Source of the DNA: an uncultured Candidatus Saccharibacteria bacterium
Lineage (GTDB): Bacteria; Patescibacteriota; Saccharimonadia; Saccharimonadales; Saccharimonadaceae
Length of the DNA stretch: 64,000 bases
Direction of reading: 5' to 3'
NCBI GenBank assembly: GCA_937935245.1
Contig: CALGXX010000011.1
Coordinates: 1-64,000 of the forward strand
The notes beneath the pieces are model-generated. The model saw only the letters and a list, made by a program, of their open reading frames with translations. It was not told the origin of the DNA and made no database searches. Shown here one piece after another: positions 16,771-24,504 of this stretch; the first letter of the stretch is position 1; every line of letters begins with the position of its first letter. The position numbers and the translations under genes were made by a program.

Positions 16771-18930
16771 ATGATGATACGAGCGTTAGTGCTAGGATTA
16801 GTTGCGTTGATGGCGCTAATTTTGGGCGTGCTCGTACTTAAAAAGTCGAAGCGTCGTCATGATGCGAAGCATTGGTTTTTTCTGGTTTGTTTATGTTTGG
16901 CTGTGTGGTCAGCTGGACTTGAAGTGTTTTCTTTGGCGGACAATGGAGTAGTATTAGACACTGCATCCAGGTGGTTTTATGTCGCTTCGGCCGTTTTTTG
17001 TCCTGCATTGGCTATTTTTACTACAAAGTCGTTTCTTCCATCGACAAAATCAACGAAGAGTTTTATTTGCGCATCTAGTATACTAATAACGATTTTTTCG
17101 CTATACATTATTTTGGTTCCTGAGTTTATTATCAATACATCAGAAATTGTCACGCCAGTAGATTTTTCTCGAATTCCGATTCATGCAGTCAACTATGTTA
17201 TTTTTGCAACTTTTTTCTCGGTATTCTTCTTAATTTCTATGTGTTTTGGTCATATAGCGTGGCGCAAATCAGATCCCGTTCGACGCAAGCAGGTCGCGAT
17301 TTACATGATTGGTTTGTTGATATGTAGCATTCCTGGCTTTGTAGTGGATCTGTTTCTTCCGGCGCTTGGTGATTACCGATATATATGGATTGGTCCAATT
17401 GCTACGATTATTTTCTTGTTTGCAATTATGTATAGCATTGTCAGATACCGATTGATGGACGTAAAAATGGCGGTGGCTCGAAGTGTTTCGTATATGCTGC
17501 TATTAATCGCACTAGCTGTCGTTTACGTGATTTCTGCATATGTCATTTCAATTTTGGTTTTCCAACGCAGCCTGACGGTTGATAGCCACGTAAATCTTAT
17601 GAATATGATTTTGGCTATGGTTTTGGCTGTCGTATATCAACCAGTGAAGAAAATCTTTGATAAATTTACTGATAGGGTTTTTTATTACGGAGAATATGAT
17701 GCCGATACGTTTACACGTGAGATTAGCAAGATATTAACCTATACGGCGGATCTGCAATTGCTAACTCGACGTGTTGGCAATTATATAGCGACTTCTCTTA
17801 AGGCGGAAAAAGTGGCGTTTTGCATTCCGGAAAAAGGAATATATGGTCGAGCGGGTCGGCGACGAATATCTGTTGTCGAGGAAGACGTTCACAGGATTAT
17901 GGATTACTATTATAAGAATTGTAGTTTTCCAGAAGTTATTTTGGCAAATCAAGTAAAGGATCCGGAGCTAAAGAAACTTTTGGATATTCATCGCACAAAA
18001 ATTGTTATGCCACTACTGCATCAAAATCAAGAAACGGGAATTCTATTTCTGGGTGAGCATAAAAGTTTGGGCTATAGTTCTCGTGATATTGAAATGCTGG
18101 AATCGATTGCTGGGGAATTGGCGGTGTCGATTCGAAACTCTTTGTCTCTGGAGGAGATAAATGAGTTGAACAAGAGTTTGCAGCGTAAAATTGACGAGGC
18201 GACGAAAGAGCTGAGGTTCAGTAATCGACAGCTTCAGCGACTGGACGAGGCGAAGAATGAGTTTATTTCTATGGCTTCACATCAGTTAAGAACACCGTTG
18301 ACTAGTATTAAGGGTTATCTGGATATGATGTTGGAGGGCGATCTGGGGAAGATTACGCCGACGCAGCGTGCGGTTCTTAGAGAAGCGTTTTCTTCGAGTG
18401 AGCGTATGGTGAGGTTGATAAATGATTTTCTTAATGTTTCTAGGCTTCAGACTGGCAAATTTAATATCGATAAGCAGAAGATAGATATTGCTCAAATTCT
18501 TCGGGATGAAGTTGCTTTGCTTAAGGTTGTGGCTGATCAGAGGTCTGTCGAAATGGACCTAAAGATTGATAGAAAAGTTCCATTGATTACGGCTGACTCT
18601 GAGAAGATTCGTCAAGTTATGCTGAATATGATTGACAATGCCATTTACTATTCAAATCCACATAAAAAGGTAATAATTTCTCTGAAAAATAGTAATGGCG
18701 CGATTGAGTTTACAGTGAAAGATTCGGGAATTGGCGTACCGAAATCAGAGCAAGCAAATTTGTTTGGCAAATTCTTCCGCGGCGCAAATGCCAGAAAAAA
18801 GCGACCAGACGGCACTGGCGTTGGCTTATTTTTGGCGAGGAAAGTTATTTTATCGCACGACGGCGAAATGATCTTTGAATCAGAAGAAGGAAAAGGCAGT
18901 ACTTTTGGGTTTAAATTGCCAGCTCGCTAA
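16771..18930 (+). CDS. 7TM sensor histidine kinase with GAF domain
   Basis: A 719-residue membrane kinase. Residues 1 to about 280 hold seven to eight hydrophobic segments, like the N-terminal 7TM module of histidine kinases. A GAF-like region covers about 320-455. A coiled coil follows, then HisKA with phospho-acceptor H504 in ASHQLRTPLTSIKG. The ATPase domain is complete: the N box MIDNAIYYS, DSGIGVP and GTGVGLFLARKV. The signal is unknown. It could phosphorylate the single-domain regulator at 14983. Two adjacent ATG codons (16771 and 16774) follow the -10 box; either may be used. The end overlaps the converging small gene by 4 nt. Confidence 0.92.
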   Translation: MMIRALVLGLVALMALILGVLVLKKSKRRHDAKHWFFLVCLCLAVWSAGLEVFSLADNGVVLDTASRWFYVASAVFCPALAIFTTKSFLPSTKSTKSFICASSILITIFSLYIILVPEFIINTSEIVTPVDFSRIPIHAVNYVIFATFFSVFFLISMCFGHIAWRKSDPVRRKQVAIYMIGLLICSIPGFVVDLFLPALGDYRYIWIGPIATIIFLFAIMYSIVRYRLMDVKMAVARSVSYMLLLIALAVVYVISAYVISILVFQRSLTVDSHVNLMNMILAMVLAVVYQPVKKIFDKFTDRVFYYGEYDADTFTREISKILTYTADLQLLTRRVGNYIATSLKAEKVAFCIPEKGIYGRAGRRRISVVEEDVHRIMDYYYKNCSFPEVILANQVKDPELKKLLDIHRTKIVMPLLHQNQETGILFLGEHKSLGYSSRDIEMLESIAGELAVSIRNSLSLEEINELNKSLQRKIDEATKELRFSNRQLQRLDEAKNEFISMASHQLRTPLTSIKGYLDMMLEGDLGKITPTQRAVLREAFSSSERMVRLINDFLNVSRLQTGKFNIDKQKIDIAQILRDEVALLKVVADQRSVEMDLKIDRKVPLITADSEKIRQVMLNMIDNAIYYSNPHKKVIISLKNSNGAIEFTVKDSGIGVPKSEQANLFGKFFRGANARKKRPDGTGVGLFLARKVILSHDGEMIFESEEGKGSTFGFKLPAR

Positions 18931-19142
18931 CGGAATAAGCTTAATATTCCAGAAATAACAATGATTAAGGCAACTACAACGAGTACCGCCATACCAATGG
19001 TGCGAATGAGCTTTTTTCGATCGAAAAACCATTGAGATAATTTGGAGCGATTCGTCGCTGTAATCCTTGTTACTTTTGGTCGCTGAGGTGCCGCGTCCAT
19101 TCCAGAATATTTTTTATTGCGCTTTTTCTTCTGCTTTGTCAT
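18927..19142 (-). CDS. Small single-pass membrane protein, 71 residues
   Basis: Not recognised. A strongly basic N-terminus (KQKKKRNKKYSG) and a middle rich in Arg and Lys precede one hydrophobic segment at about residues 47-68, with a short C-terminal end. A type II orientation with the basic part in the cytoplasm is likely. The start at 19142 is set by a TATAAT box ending 6 nt upstream (19149-19154, minus); the longer frame to 19199 lies before that promoter. Confidence 0.65.
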   Translation of the reverse strand: MTKQKKKRNKKYSGMDAAPQRPKVTRITATNRSKLSQWFFDRKKLIRTIGMAVLVVVALIIVISGILSLFR

Positions 19143-19148
19143 GGAAAT

Positions 19149-19154
19149 ATTATA
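19149..19154 (-). promoter_or_regulatory. -10 box of the small membrane protein
   Basis: TATAAT on the minus strand, 6 nt before the ATG at 19142. Confidence 0.5.
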
Positions 19155-19192
19155 CATTAATAGATAACGGTGGAGAAGTGGCTGATTTGCTA

Positions 19193-19221
19193 TAGACAAT
19201 TCGACAATAATTTGTTATGAT
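19193..19221 (+). promoter_or_regulatory. Promoter of tRNA-Glu
   Basis: TAGACA, 17-bp spacer, TATGAT, ending 12 nt before the mature tRNA. Confidence 0.5.
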
Positions 19222-19233
19222 ATCTGAAGTCGT

Positions 19234-19308
19234 GGCCTTATCGTCTAACGGTTAGGACACCAGGTTTTCATCCTGGCAATCCGGGTTCGATTCCCGGTAA
19301 GGTCACCA
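19234..19308 (+). tRNA. tRNA-Glu(TTC)
   Basis: 75 nt with encoded CCA. Anticodon arm CCAGG-TTTTCAT-CCTGG gives TTC. Acceptor GGCCTTA pairs with TAAGGTC with one G-U pair. Confidence 0.95.
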
Positions 19309-19356
19309 TAAAGATTGTTTTGTTTGGAATAGTTCGCTTATTGTGGCGAGCTTTTT

Positions 19357-19659
19357 TCATTGTTGCTTTGTAGTTTCTTTGGCGGCAGACTCATCGTCAG
19401 TCCGAGACATCATTTCAGAATAGGCTTCAAGTATATCGCTCTCCTTATATTTCGGTTTATGTGAGCGCTCGATTGCATACCAGATTGTTACGGGTATCAG
19501 CAGGGCGGTGTTTATGCAATATATAGTAATTGCAGCCTCTATGGACCCAACGATATTTACAAATACTCCCGTATAGAATAAAAAGAAAATAATTACAGTG
19601 GTTGATCCGAAAATAAAGAACAAAATTTTTGAGATAATGTATTTATCTATTTCTGGCAT
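19357..19659 (-). CDS. Small membrane protein, 100 residues, unknown
   Basis: Not recognised. Two hydrophobic segments (about residues 9-34 and 40-62) form a hairpin, followed by a charged cytoplasmic-looking tail rich in Glu, Ser and Lys. A TATAAA-like box ends about 5 nt before the ATG, so the mRNA may be leaderless. The converging tRNA-Glu lies just beyond its 3' end. Confidence 0.55.
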   Translation of the reverse strand: MPEIDKYIISKILFFIFGSTTVIIFFLFYTGVFVNIVGSIEAAITIYCINTALLIPVTIWYAIERSHKPKYKESDILEAYSEMMSRTDDESAAKETTKQQ

Positions 19660-19779
19660 AATATTTTATATTCTAGCATTAAGAAAATAGGTAGGCTAGT
19701 TTTGATTAGCGCAAATCTTGACATTAAATAGTTACTAAAAGTCTCCATGGCGCCATTTTTCATCACTGTTATTTCGTGA

Positions 19780-19785
19780 TATAAT
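19780..19785 (+). promoter_or_regulatory. -10 box of the glycolytic operon
   Basis: TGA-TATAAT with 7 nt to the pyk ATG. An inverted repeat ATCAC-N9-GTGAT (19762-19780) ends at the box and could be an operator. Confidence 0.5.
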
Positions 19786-19792
19786 TTTAAAA

Positions 19793-21214
19793 ATGAGTGA
19801 TAATATATTTAAACGAACAAAAATATTAGCAACAATTGGGCCAGCAACGTTCAGCCAAGAAAAGGTTTACCAATTGTTGGAGGCCGGCGTTAACGGCATC
19901 CGTATGAACTTTAGCCACGGCGCTAATGAGGAGAGAATTGAGCAGATCAATTGGGTGCGCACAGCTAGTAAACAGTTGGGCAAGCCTGTCGCAATCCTAC
20001 AAGATTTGCAAGGTCCGAAGATTCGCTTGGGTGTTTTGAAAGATAACATGCTGAATGTTAAGGTTGGCGATATGTTGGTCTTGGACTCAGAAATTACTGA
20101 GCATGATGGCAGCTTCAATTTGCCAGTGCAGTACAATTTGGCGGAGAAGATGAAAGTCGGCGAGCCACTTTACATGTTTGATGGCAAGATCAGGACGGTT
20201 GTGCGAGAAATTGTTAGCCCAACTGCAATTCGCGTAGAAGTTCAGAACGACGGTTTTTTGATGAGCCGCAAGGGTCTGAATTTGCCAGACACAGATTTTG
20301 GCGGTGACATTCTTACTCAGAAAGATATTAACGATTTGGAGTGGGGCGCGAACCAAGATTTTGATTATGTTGCGTTGAGTTTTATTCAAAAAGCTGATGA
20401 CATTATTGATTTGCGTCGTCGATTGACAGACCTAGGCTCGACAGCCAGTATTATTGCCAAGATTGAGACTAAGTCTGCCGTTGATCCAGAGAATCTGGAG
20501 GAAATCGTTAAGGCTAGTGACGGTATTATGGTCGCTCGCGGCGACTTGGCGGTGGAAGCTGGTGCAGAAATTGTCCCAGTTGTACAGCGTCGAATTATTG
20601 CCTTGTGTCGTAAATATTGCAAGTTAGTAATCGTTGCAACACAAATGATGGGTAGTATGGTTGATAATCCAGAACCAAGTCGTGCTGAAGTAAGCGACGT
20701 TGCAAATGCCGTAATCCAAGGCGCTGATGTAGTTATGCTGTCTGATGAGACTGCCAATGGTAAATATCCTGTTGAAACCGTTCGCGCGATGCGCAAGACT
20801 ATTATCTACACTCAAGAACACAGTGAAGTAATGTTGGTAGAAAAGGCTGAAATGCGTGAAAAAACTGACGCGATTTTAAGCTACACGGCAGCTCAATTGG
20901 CAAGGAGAATTAAGGCTCGAGCTATTATTGCGGAAACACACACTGGCGCTACTGCAATTAACGTTGCCGCATATCGTCCGAACTTACCAATTGTTTGTGT
21001 GACTGAAGATGTGAAGACCGCGCAAAAGTTGGCGCTAAGGTACGCTTCTCGTCCATATGTTCGACCAAATGACCCAAATGCAGCAACTAAGCTAGCTGAT
21101 GAGTTGAAGCAAGAAGGCTATTTCGGCACAGACCCAGTTACGGTTGTGCTTGTTAGTGGTCACAATCCAGAGCCAGGCAAAACCGACAATATTCAAGTCA
21201 AGACATTGTCATAA
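19793..21214 (+). CDS. pyk: Pyruvate kinase
   Basis: A 473-residue enzyme making pyruvate and ATP from phosphoenolpyruvate. It shows TKILATIGPAT at the N-terminus, RMNFSHG, ILQDLQGPKIR, the IIAKIET motif with the catalytic Lys, MVARGDLAVEAG and VATQMMGSM. Length is normal for the form without an extra C-terminal domain. It is first in a pyk-pgk-tpiA operon with gaps of 11 and 24 nt. ATP from these steps would matter in a cell with few other energy routes. Leaderless start. Confidence 0.96.
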   Translation: MSDNIFKRTKILATIGPATFSQEKVYQLLEAGVNGIRMNFSHGANEERIEQINWVRTASKQLGKPVAILQDLQGPKIRLGVLKDNMLNVKVGDMLVLDSEITEHDGSFNLPVQYNLAEKMKVGEPLYMFDGKIRTVVREIVSPTAIRVEVQNDGFLMSRKGLNLPDTDFGGDILTQKDINDLEWGANQDFDYVALSFIQKADDIIDLRRRLTDLGSTASIIAKIETKSAVDPENLEEIVKASDGIMVARGDLAVEAGAEIVPVVQRRIIALCRKYCKLVIVATQMMGSMVDNPEPSRAEVSDVANAVIQGADVVMLSDETANGKYPVETVRAMRKTIIYTQEHSEVMLVEKAEMREKTDAILSYTAAQLARRIKARAIIAETHTGATAINVAAYRPNLPIVCVTEDVKTAQKLALRYASRPYVRPNDPNAATKLADELKQEGYFGTDPVTVVLVSGHNPEPGKTDNIQVKTLS

Positions 21215-21225
21215 GGAGAATTTGG

Positions 21226-22464
21226 GTGGGCAGAAAATTTCCGAAGCAAACAATTCGCGATGTTGATCTACGTGGAAAAACTATTCTTCTGCGAGCGGAT
21301 TGTAATGTGCCGCTAACAAAGCGCGGTCAGATTTCTGATGATCTAAGAATTCGCGCTTCGCTGCCCACACTCCGATATTTATTGGAGCAGAATTGCAAGA
21401 TTGTTATCATGTCTCATCTGGGGCGACCAAAAGGTAAGGATCTCAAGTTTAGTCTGAAAGTTGTCGCAGATCACCTATCCAAGTTACTGAGCCGTCCGGT
21501 AGAATTGCTGGATGATTGCGTGGGCGAAGCTGTTCATCAAGCCGTTCGCCGCGCACCACGAGGCAGTATTCTCATGTTGGAGAATTTACGCTTTTATGAC
21601 GAGGAGGAGGCTGATGATTTAACATTTGCCAAGTCAATTCAGCGCGCTGTCCGAGCGGATTATTTTGTGCAAGACGGATTTGCGGTCGCGCACAGGGCGC
21701 ACGCCAGTACTCATGCGATTACATTGTGTGTTCCAGGGCTAGCAGGATTACTATTAGAAAAAGAATATGTAACTATCACTGAGGCGATGAATAAGCCAAA
21801 ACGTCCGTTGGTTGCGGTTATTGGCGGCGCGAAAGTTAGCGATAAAATATTACTGATTAAGCGTCTGATTAAAAAGGCGGATCGGATTTTAATTGGCGGC
21901 GCTATGTCAAACACGTTTTTACATTGCCGTGGATTTAATGTCGGCAAGAGTGTGTTTGAGCCGGGAATGGAAAAGGTTGTCGCGGAAATTTATGATTTGG
22001 CAGCGGCTAAGGTTGGCATAGAGAATGTTGACGATTTTTTGGTATTGCCGATTGACGTGGCGGTTGCGCCAGAGATTTCTAAGGATTTTCCTCGTCAAGA
22101 GGTAAATGTTGGTAAGATAAAAAACTCAGATATGGCGCTGGATATTGGAAGTCAGACGATTGAGAAATTCACGAAAATACTGGCCGGCGCGAAGATGGTT
22201 ATTTGGAATGGTCCGCTGGGCTATGCTGAGATTGATAATTTTGCAATCGGTTCAGCGCGAGTAGCGTTAGCTATTGCCCAGAATAAAGGAGTAGTTTCAA
22301 TAGTCGGCGGCGGAGATACGGCTGATTTTATATTGAAATGGGACGGACATGACGGTGCTAATTTTACCCATGTTTCCACTGGTGGCGGAGCTAGCATGGC
22401 CTTGATGGCTGGTAAAAAATTGCCTGGAATTGAAAGTTTACTAGACGCATACGGTTTGAGGTGA
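21226..22464 (+). CDS. pgk: Phosphoglycerate kinase
   Basis: A 412-residue glycolytic kinase transferring phosphate from 1,3-bisphosphoglycerate to ADP. It shows LRADCNVPL, MSHLGRPKG, the hinge and nucleotide region with GGAKVSDK, and GGGDTADF near the C-terminus. The start is GTG at 21226 with AAGGAG about 9 nt upstream. The conserved glycine-rich tail TGGGASM is present. It is the second gene of the glycolytic operon. Confidence 0.95.
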   Translation: MGRKFPKQTIRDVDLRGKTILLRADCNVPLTKRGQISDDLRIRASLPTLRYLLEQNCKIVIMSHLGRPKGKDLKFSLKVVADHLSKLLSRPVELLDDCVGEAVHQAVRRAPRGSILMLENLRFYDEEEADDLTFAKSIQRAVRADYFVQDGFAVAHRAHASTHAITLCVPGLAGLLLEKEYVTITEAMNKPKRPLVAVIGGAKVSDKILLIKRLIKKADRILIGGAMSNTFLHCRGFNVGKSVFEPGMEKVVAEIYDLAAAKVGIENVDDFLVLPIDVAVAPEISKDFPRQEVNVGKIKNSDMALDIGSQTIEKFTKILAGAKMVIWNGPLGYAEIDNFAIGSARVALAIAQNKGVVSIVGGGDTADFILKWDGHDGANFTHVSTGGGASMALMAGKKLPGIESLLDAYGLR

Positions 22465-22488
22465 TAAACTAAGCATAAGGATTATCTC

Positions 22489-23247
22489 ATGAGAAAAAAG
22501 TTAATCATCGGTAACTGGAAAATGAACTTCAATATGCAAGAGGCTAGCTTATATTTGCATAAGCTGATGAACACGCTGCCATCGCATAGAGATGTTGAAG
22601 TGGTACTGGCGCCTACTATTTTGACGCTGCAGAGTTTGAGCTTGCAAATTAATCGTCGGATCGCTAAGTTGGCGGCCCAGAATTGCCATTGGCGAGATTC
22701 AGGCGCGTACACAGGAGAAATTCCAGCGGCGCATCTTCGTGGAATTGCTGATTATGTGATAATTGGACATTCGGAGCGTCGCTATATTTTCATTGAAAGC
22801 GAAAAAGATATTCGACTGAAAGTTCAGGCGGCAATTCGAAATCGTATTCATCCGATTCTGTGTGTTGGCGAAACGATTCAAGAGAAAACTCTTGGCGAAA
22901 CGAAGGATGTTCTGGCTGATCAATTGACTAGCGGTCTGGCTAATGTGACGGCGGACGAGCTGGATGAAGTAGTTATTGCGTATGAGCCAGTTTGGGCGAT
23001 CGGTACTGGCGACAGCGCTAAAGCGTCTGATGTAAAAAAAGCTACACAGATGATTCGACGACATATTTCTCATTTGTACGGTAAAAAAGCGGCGGAATCA
23101 GTTCGAGTTGTCTATGGTGGAAGTATTACGTCAATAAACGCCGCGGATTATTTAGCAATTGATGAACTTGATGGTTTATTGGTTGGCGCAGCCAGTTTGG
23201 ATGCATATCAATTTAAGGAGATAATCTCGAAAGCACATAAAGGTTAA
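22489..23247 (+). CDS. tpiA: Triosephosphate isomerase
   Basis: A 252-residue TIM-barrel enzyme. It has GNWKMN with the substrate Lys, IIGHSERR with the catalytic His, AYEPVWAIGTG with the catalytic Glu and loop 6, and VYGGSIT plus GLLVGAASL for phosphate binding. The start follows AAGGA. It is the third gene of the glycolytic operon. Confidence 0.96.
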   Translation: MRKKLIIGNWKMNFNMQEASLYLHKLMNTLPSHRDVEVVLAPTILTLQSLSLQINRRIAKLAAQNCHWRDSGAYTGEIPAAHLRGIADYVIIGHSERRYIFIESEKDIRLKVQAAIRNRIHPILCVGETIQEKTLGETKDVLADQLTSGLANVTADELDEVVIAYEPVWAIGTGDSAKASDVKKATQMIRRHISHLYGKKAAESVRVVYGGSITSINAADYLAIDELDGLLVGAASLDAYQFKEIISKAHKG

Positions 23248-23261
23248 AAAATAGGGGGCAT

Positions 23262-24500
23262 ATGACAGATATTGATTTTGATGAGTTGGATAGAGCAGTA
23301 AGCTCTCTTATGGATAAGCAGCGAGAAAAGGAAGCTCCAGCGGTGGCTAATGAAAATAATAGCGAGGTTTCTGCGTCTGTGTCCGTAGAGGAAAAATCTG
23401 CGCCGGAGAGTTCTATTAATACTAGCTTTGCGCCTCCAGTAACTCCATTTACGCCTTCGTCTGTTGCTTCTACTCCTTTATCATCAGCCTCTCAGCCTGA
23501 AGCAAAAAAAGACTCTTCTAACGACAATGCGACTCCTAAAGAGGTTGATAATCCTACGAGCGAGAAAGTTGCTAACGACTCAATAGCCAACAGAACTCCT
23601 GGTGTGGCTGCTAGCGAAGTCAAAGCTGCGCCGTTAGTCGCGAGACGCTCGACTGGTCGTTTCATGGATGTTGTTAGACCTTCATCTGTCGGTACTATCC
23701 AAAAACCTGCTGCTCCCGCTCCATCCCGCACTGGCACAACGATTCAACCTTCGCCTGATTTGGTGGACGTGATTAGCACAAATAATAGGCATTCTGCGGT
23801 AGGGAAAGAAATGTCTGACATAGTTGCTCAATCAGATAATCTTAGTGGTGACCCTGATCTTAAAGATGTGCACAATGAATCTACTTTTGCGGAGATTGAA
23901 GATGCGCCCGCTGAGGAGTTGTCATTGACAGATAAGATAGCGCAATCATTAGCCGTAAGTAATAGCGAAGCTCCTGCTGCACCGATGACTACGCCGCTGG
24001 AGTCTCCGTTTATTGCTAATGTTGAAGTGGAGAAGCGACCGCTTGGTTCTGTTAACCAAACTATAACTAGTTCTGAGATGACTAGCGATGAAGATGCGTC
24101 TATGTCTGCTGATTCTGAGGATGTAAAATTGGAACATCAATACAATACCAATTTATCTAATTACAGCATGAGCGAAAATTCTTTGGGTGATGCACCCGAC
24201 TCGCCAATGGATTTGAGTCCAGAAATTATAGCAATTGAGGAGGCTGGCGTTCCTGAAGATTCAGATGATAAAATATCCACTGACATTGACAGTTCTTTGA
24301 TTGAATCTTCCGAATTGTCCGAAAAGGAAACTATGGATTCTGAGCCGGCACCGATGTTTGCAGCCGTATCTACAGAGGTAAAACCTTCAGCCGACAAAGA
24401 AAAGAAAAAATCTGGATTATTAATAGCGTTGCTTATTGTTCTATTTTTAGCAATTGGTATGGCTGGTGGCGCTGTTTCGTACTTTTTGCTGATAAAATAG
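23262..24500 (+). CDS. C-terminally anchored, mostly disordered protein
   Basis: A 412-residue protein of unknown function. After a short acidic start (DIDFDELDRAVSSLMDK) nearly 370 residues are Ser/Ala/Pro/Glu/Asp-rich low complexity. One hydrophobic segment ends the chain (about residues 387-409) after a Lys-rich patch. There is no signal peptide, so it would be tail-anchored with the long arm in the cytoplasm. AGGGGG lies 5 nt before the ATG. It is 14 nt after tpiA and probably cotranscribed with glycolysis. Confidence 0.65.
   Translation: MTDIDFDELDRAVSSLMDKQREKEAPAVANENNSEVSASVSVEEKSAPESSINTSFAPPVTPFTPSSVASTPLSSASQPEAKKDSSNDNATPKEVDNPTSEKVANDSIANRTPGVAASEVKAAPLVARRSTGRFMDVVRPSSVGTIQKPAAPAPSRTGTTIQPSPDLVDVISTNNRHSAVGKEMSDIVAQSDNLSGDPDLKDVHNESTFAEIEDAPAEELSLTDKIAQSLAVSNSEAPAAPMTTPLESPFIANVEVEKRPLGSVNQTITSSEMTSDEDASMSADSEDVKLEHQYNTNLSNYSMSENSLGDAPDSPMDLSPEIIAIEEAGVPEDSDDKISTDIDSSLIESSELSEKETMDSEPAPMFAAVSTEVKPSADKEKKKSGLLIALLIVLFLAIGMAGGAVSYFLLIK
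24493..24498 (+). promoter_or_regulatory. Possible -10 box of the UvrD/PcrA helicase
   Basis: TGA-TAAAAT with 6 nt to the ATG at 24505. It overlaps the end of the previous gene and suggests a second promoter within the operon. Confidence 0.4.
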
Positions 24501-24504
24501 ATAT

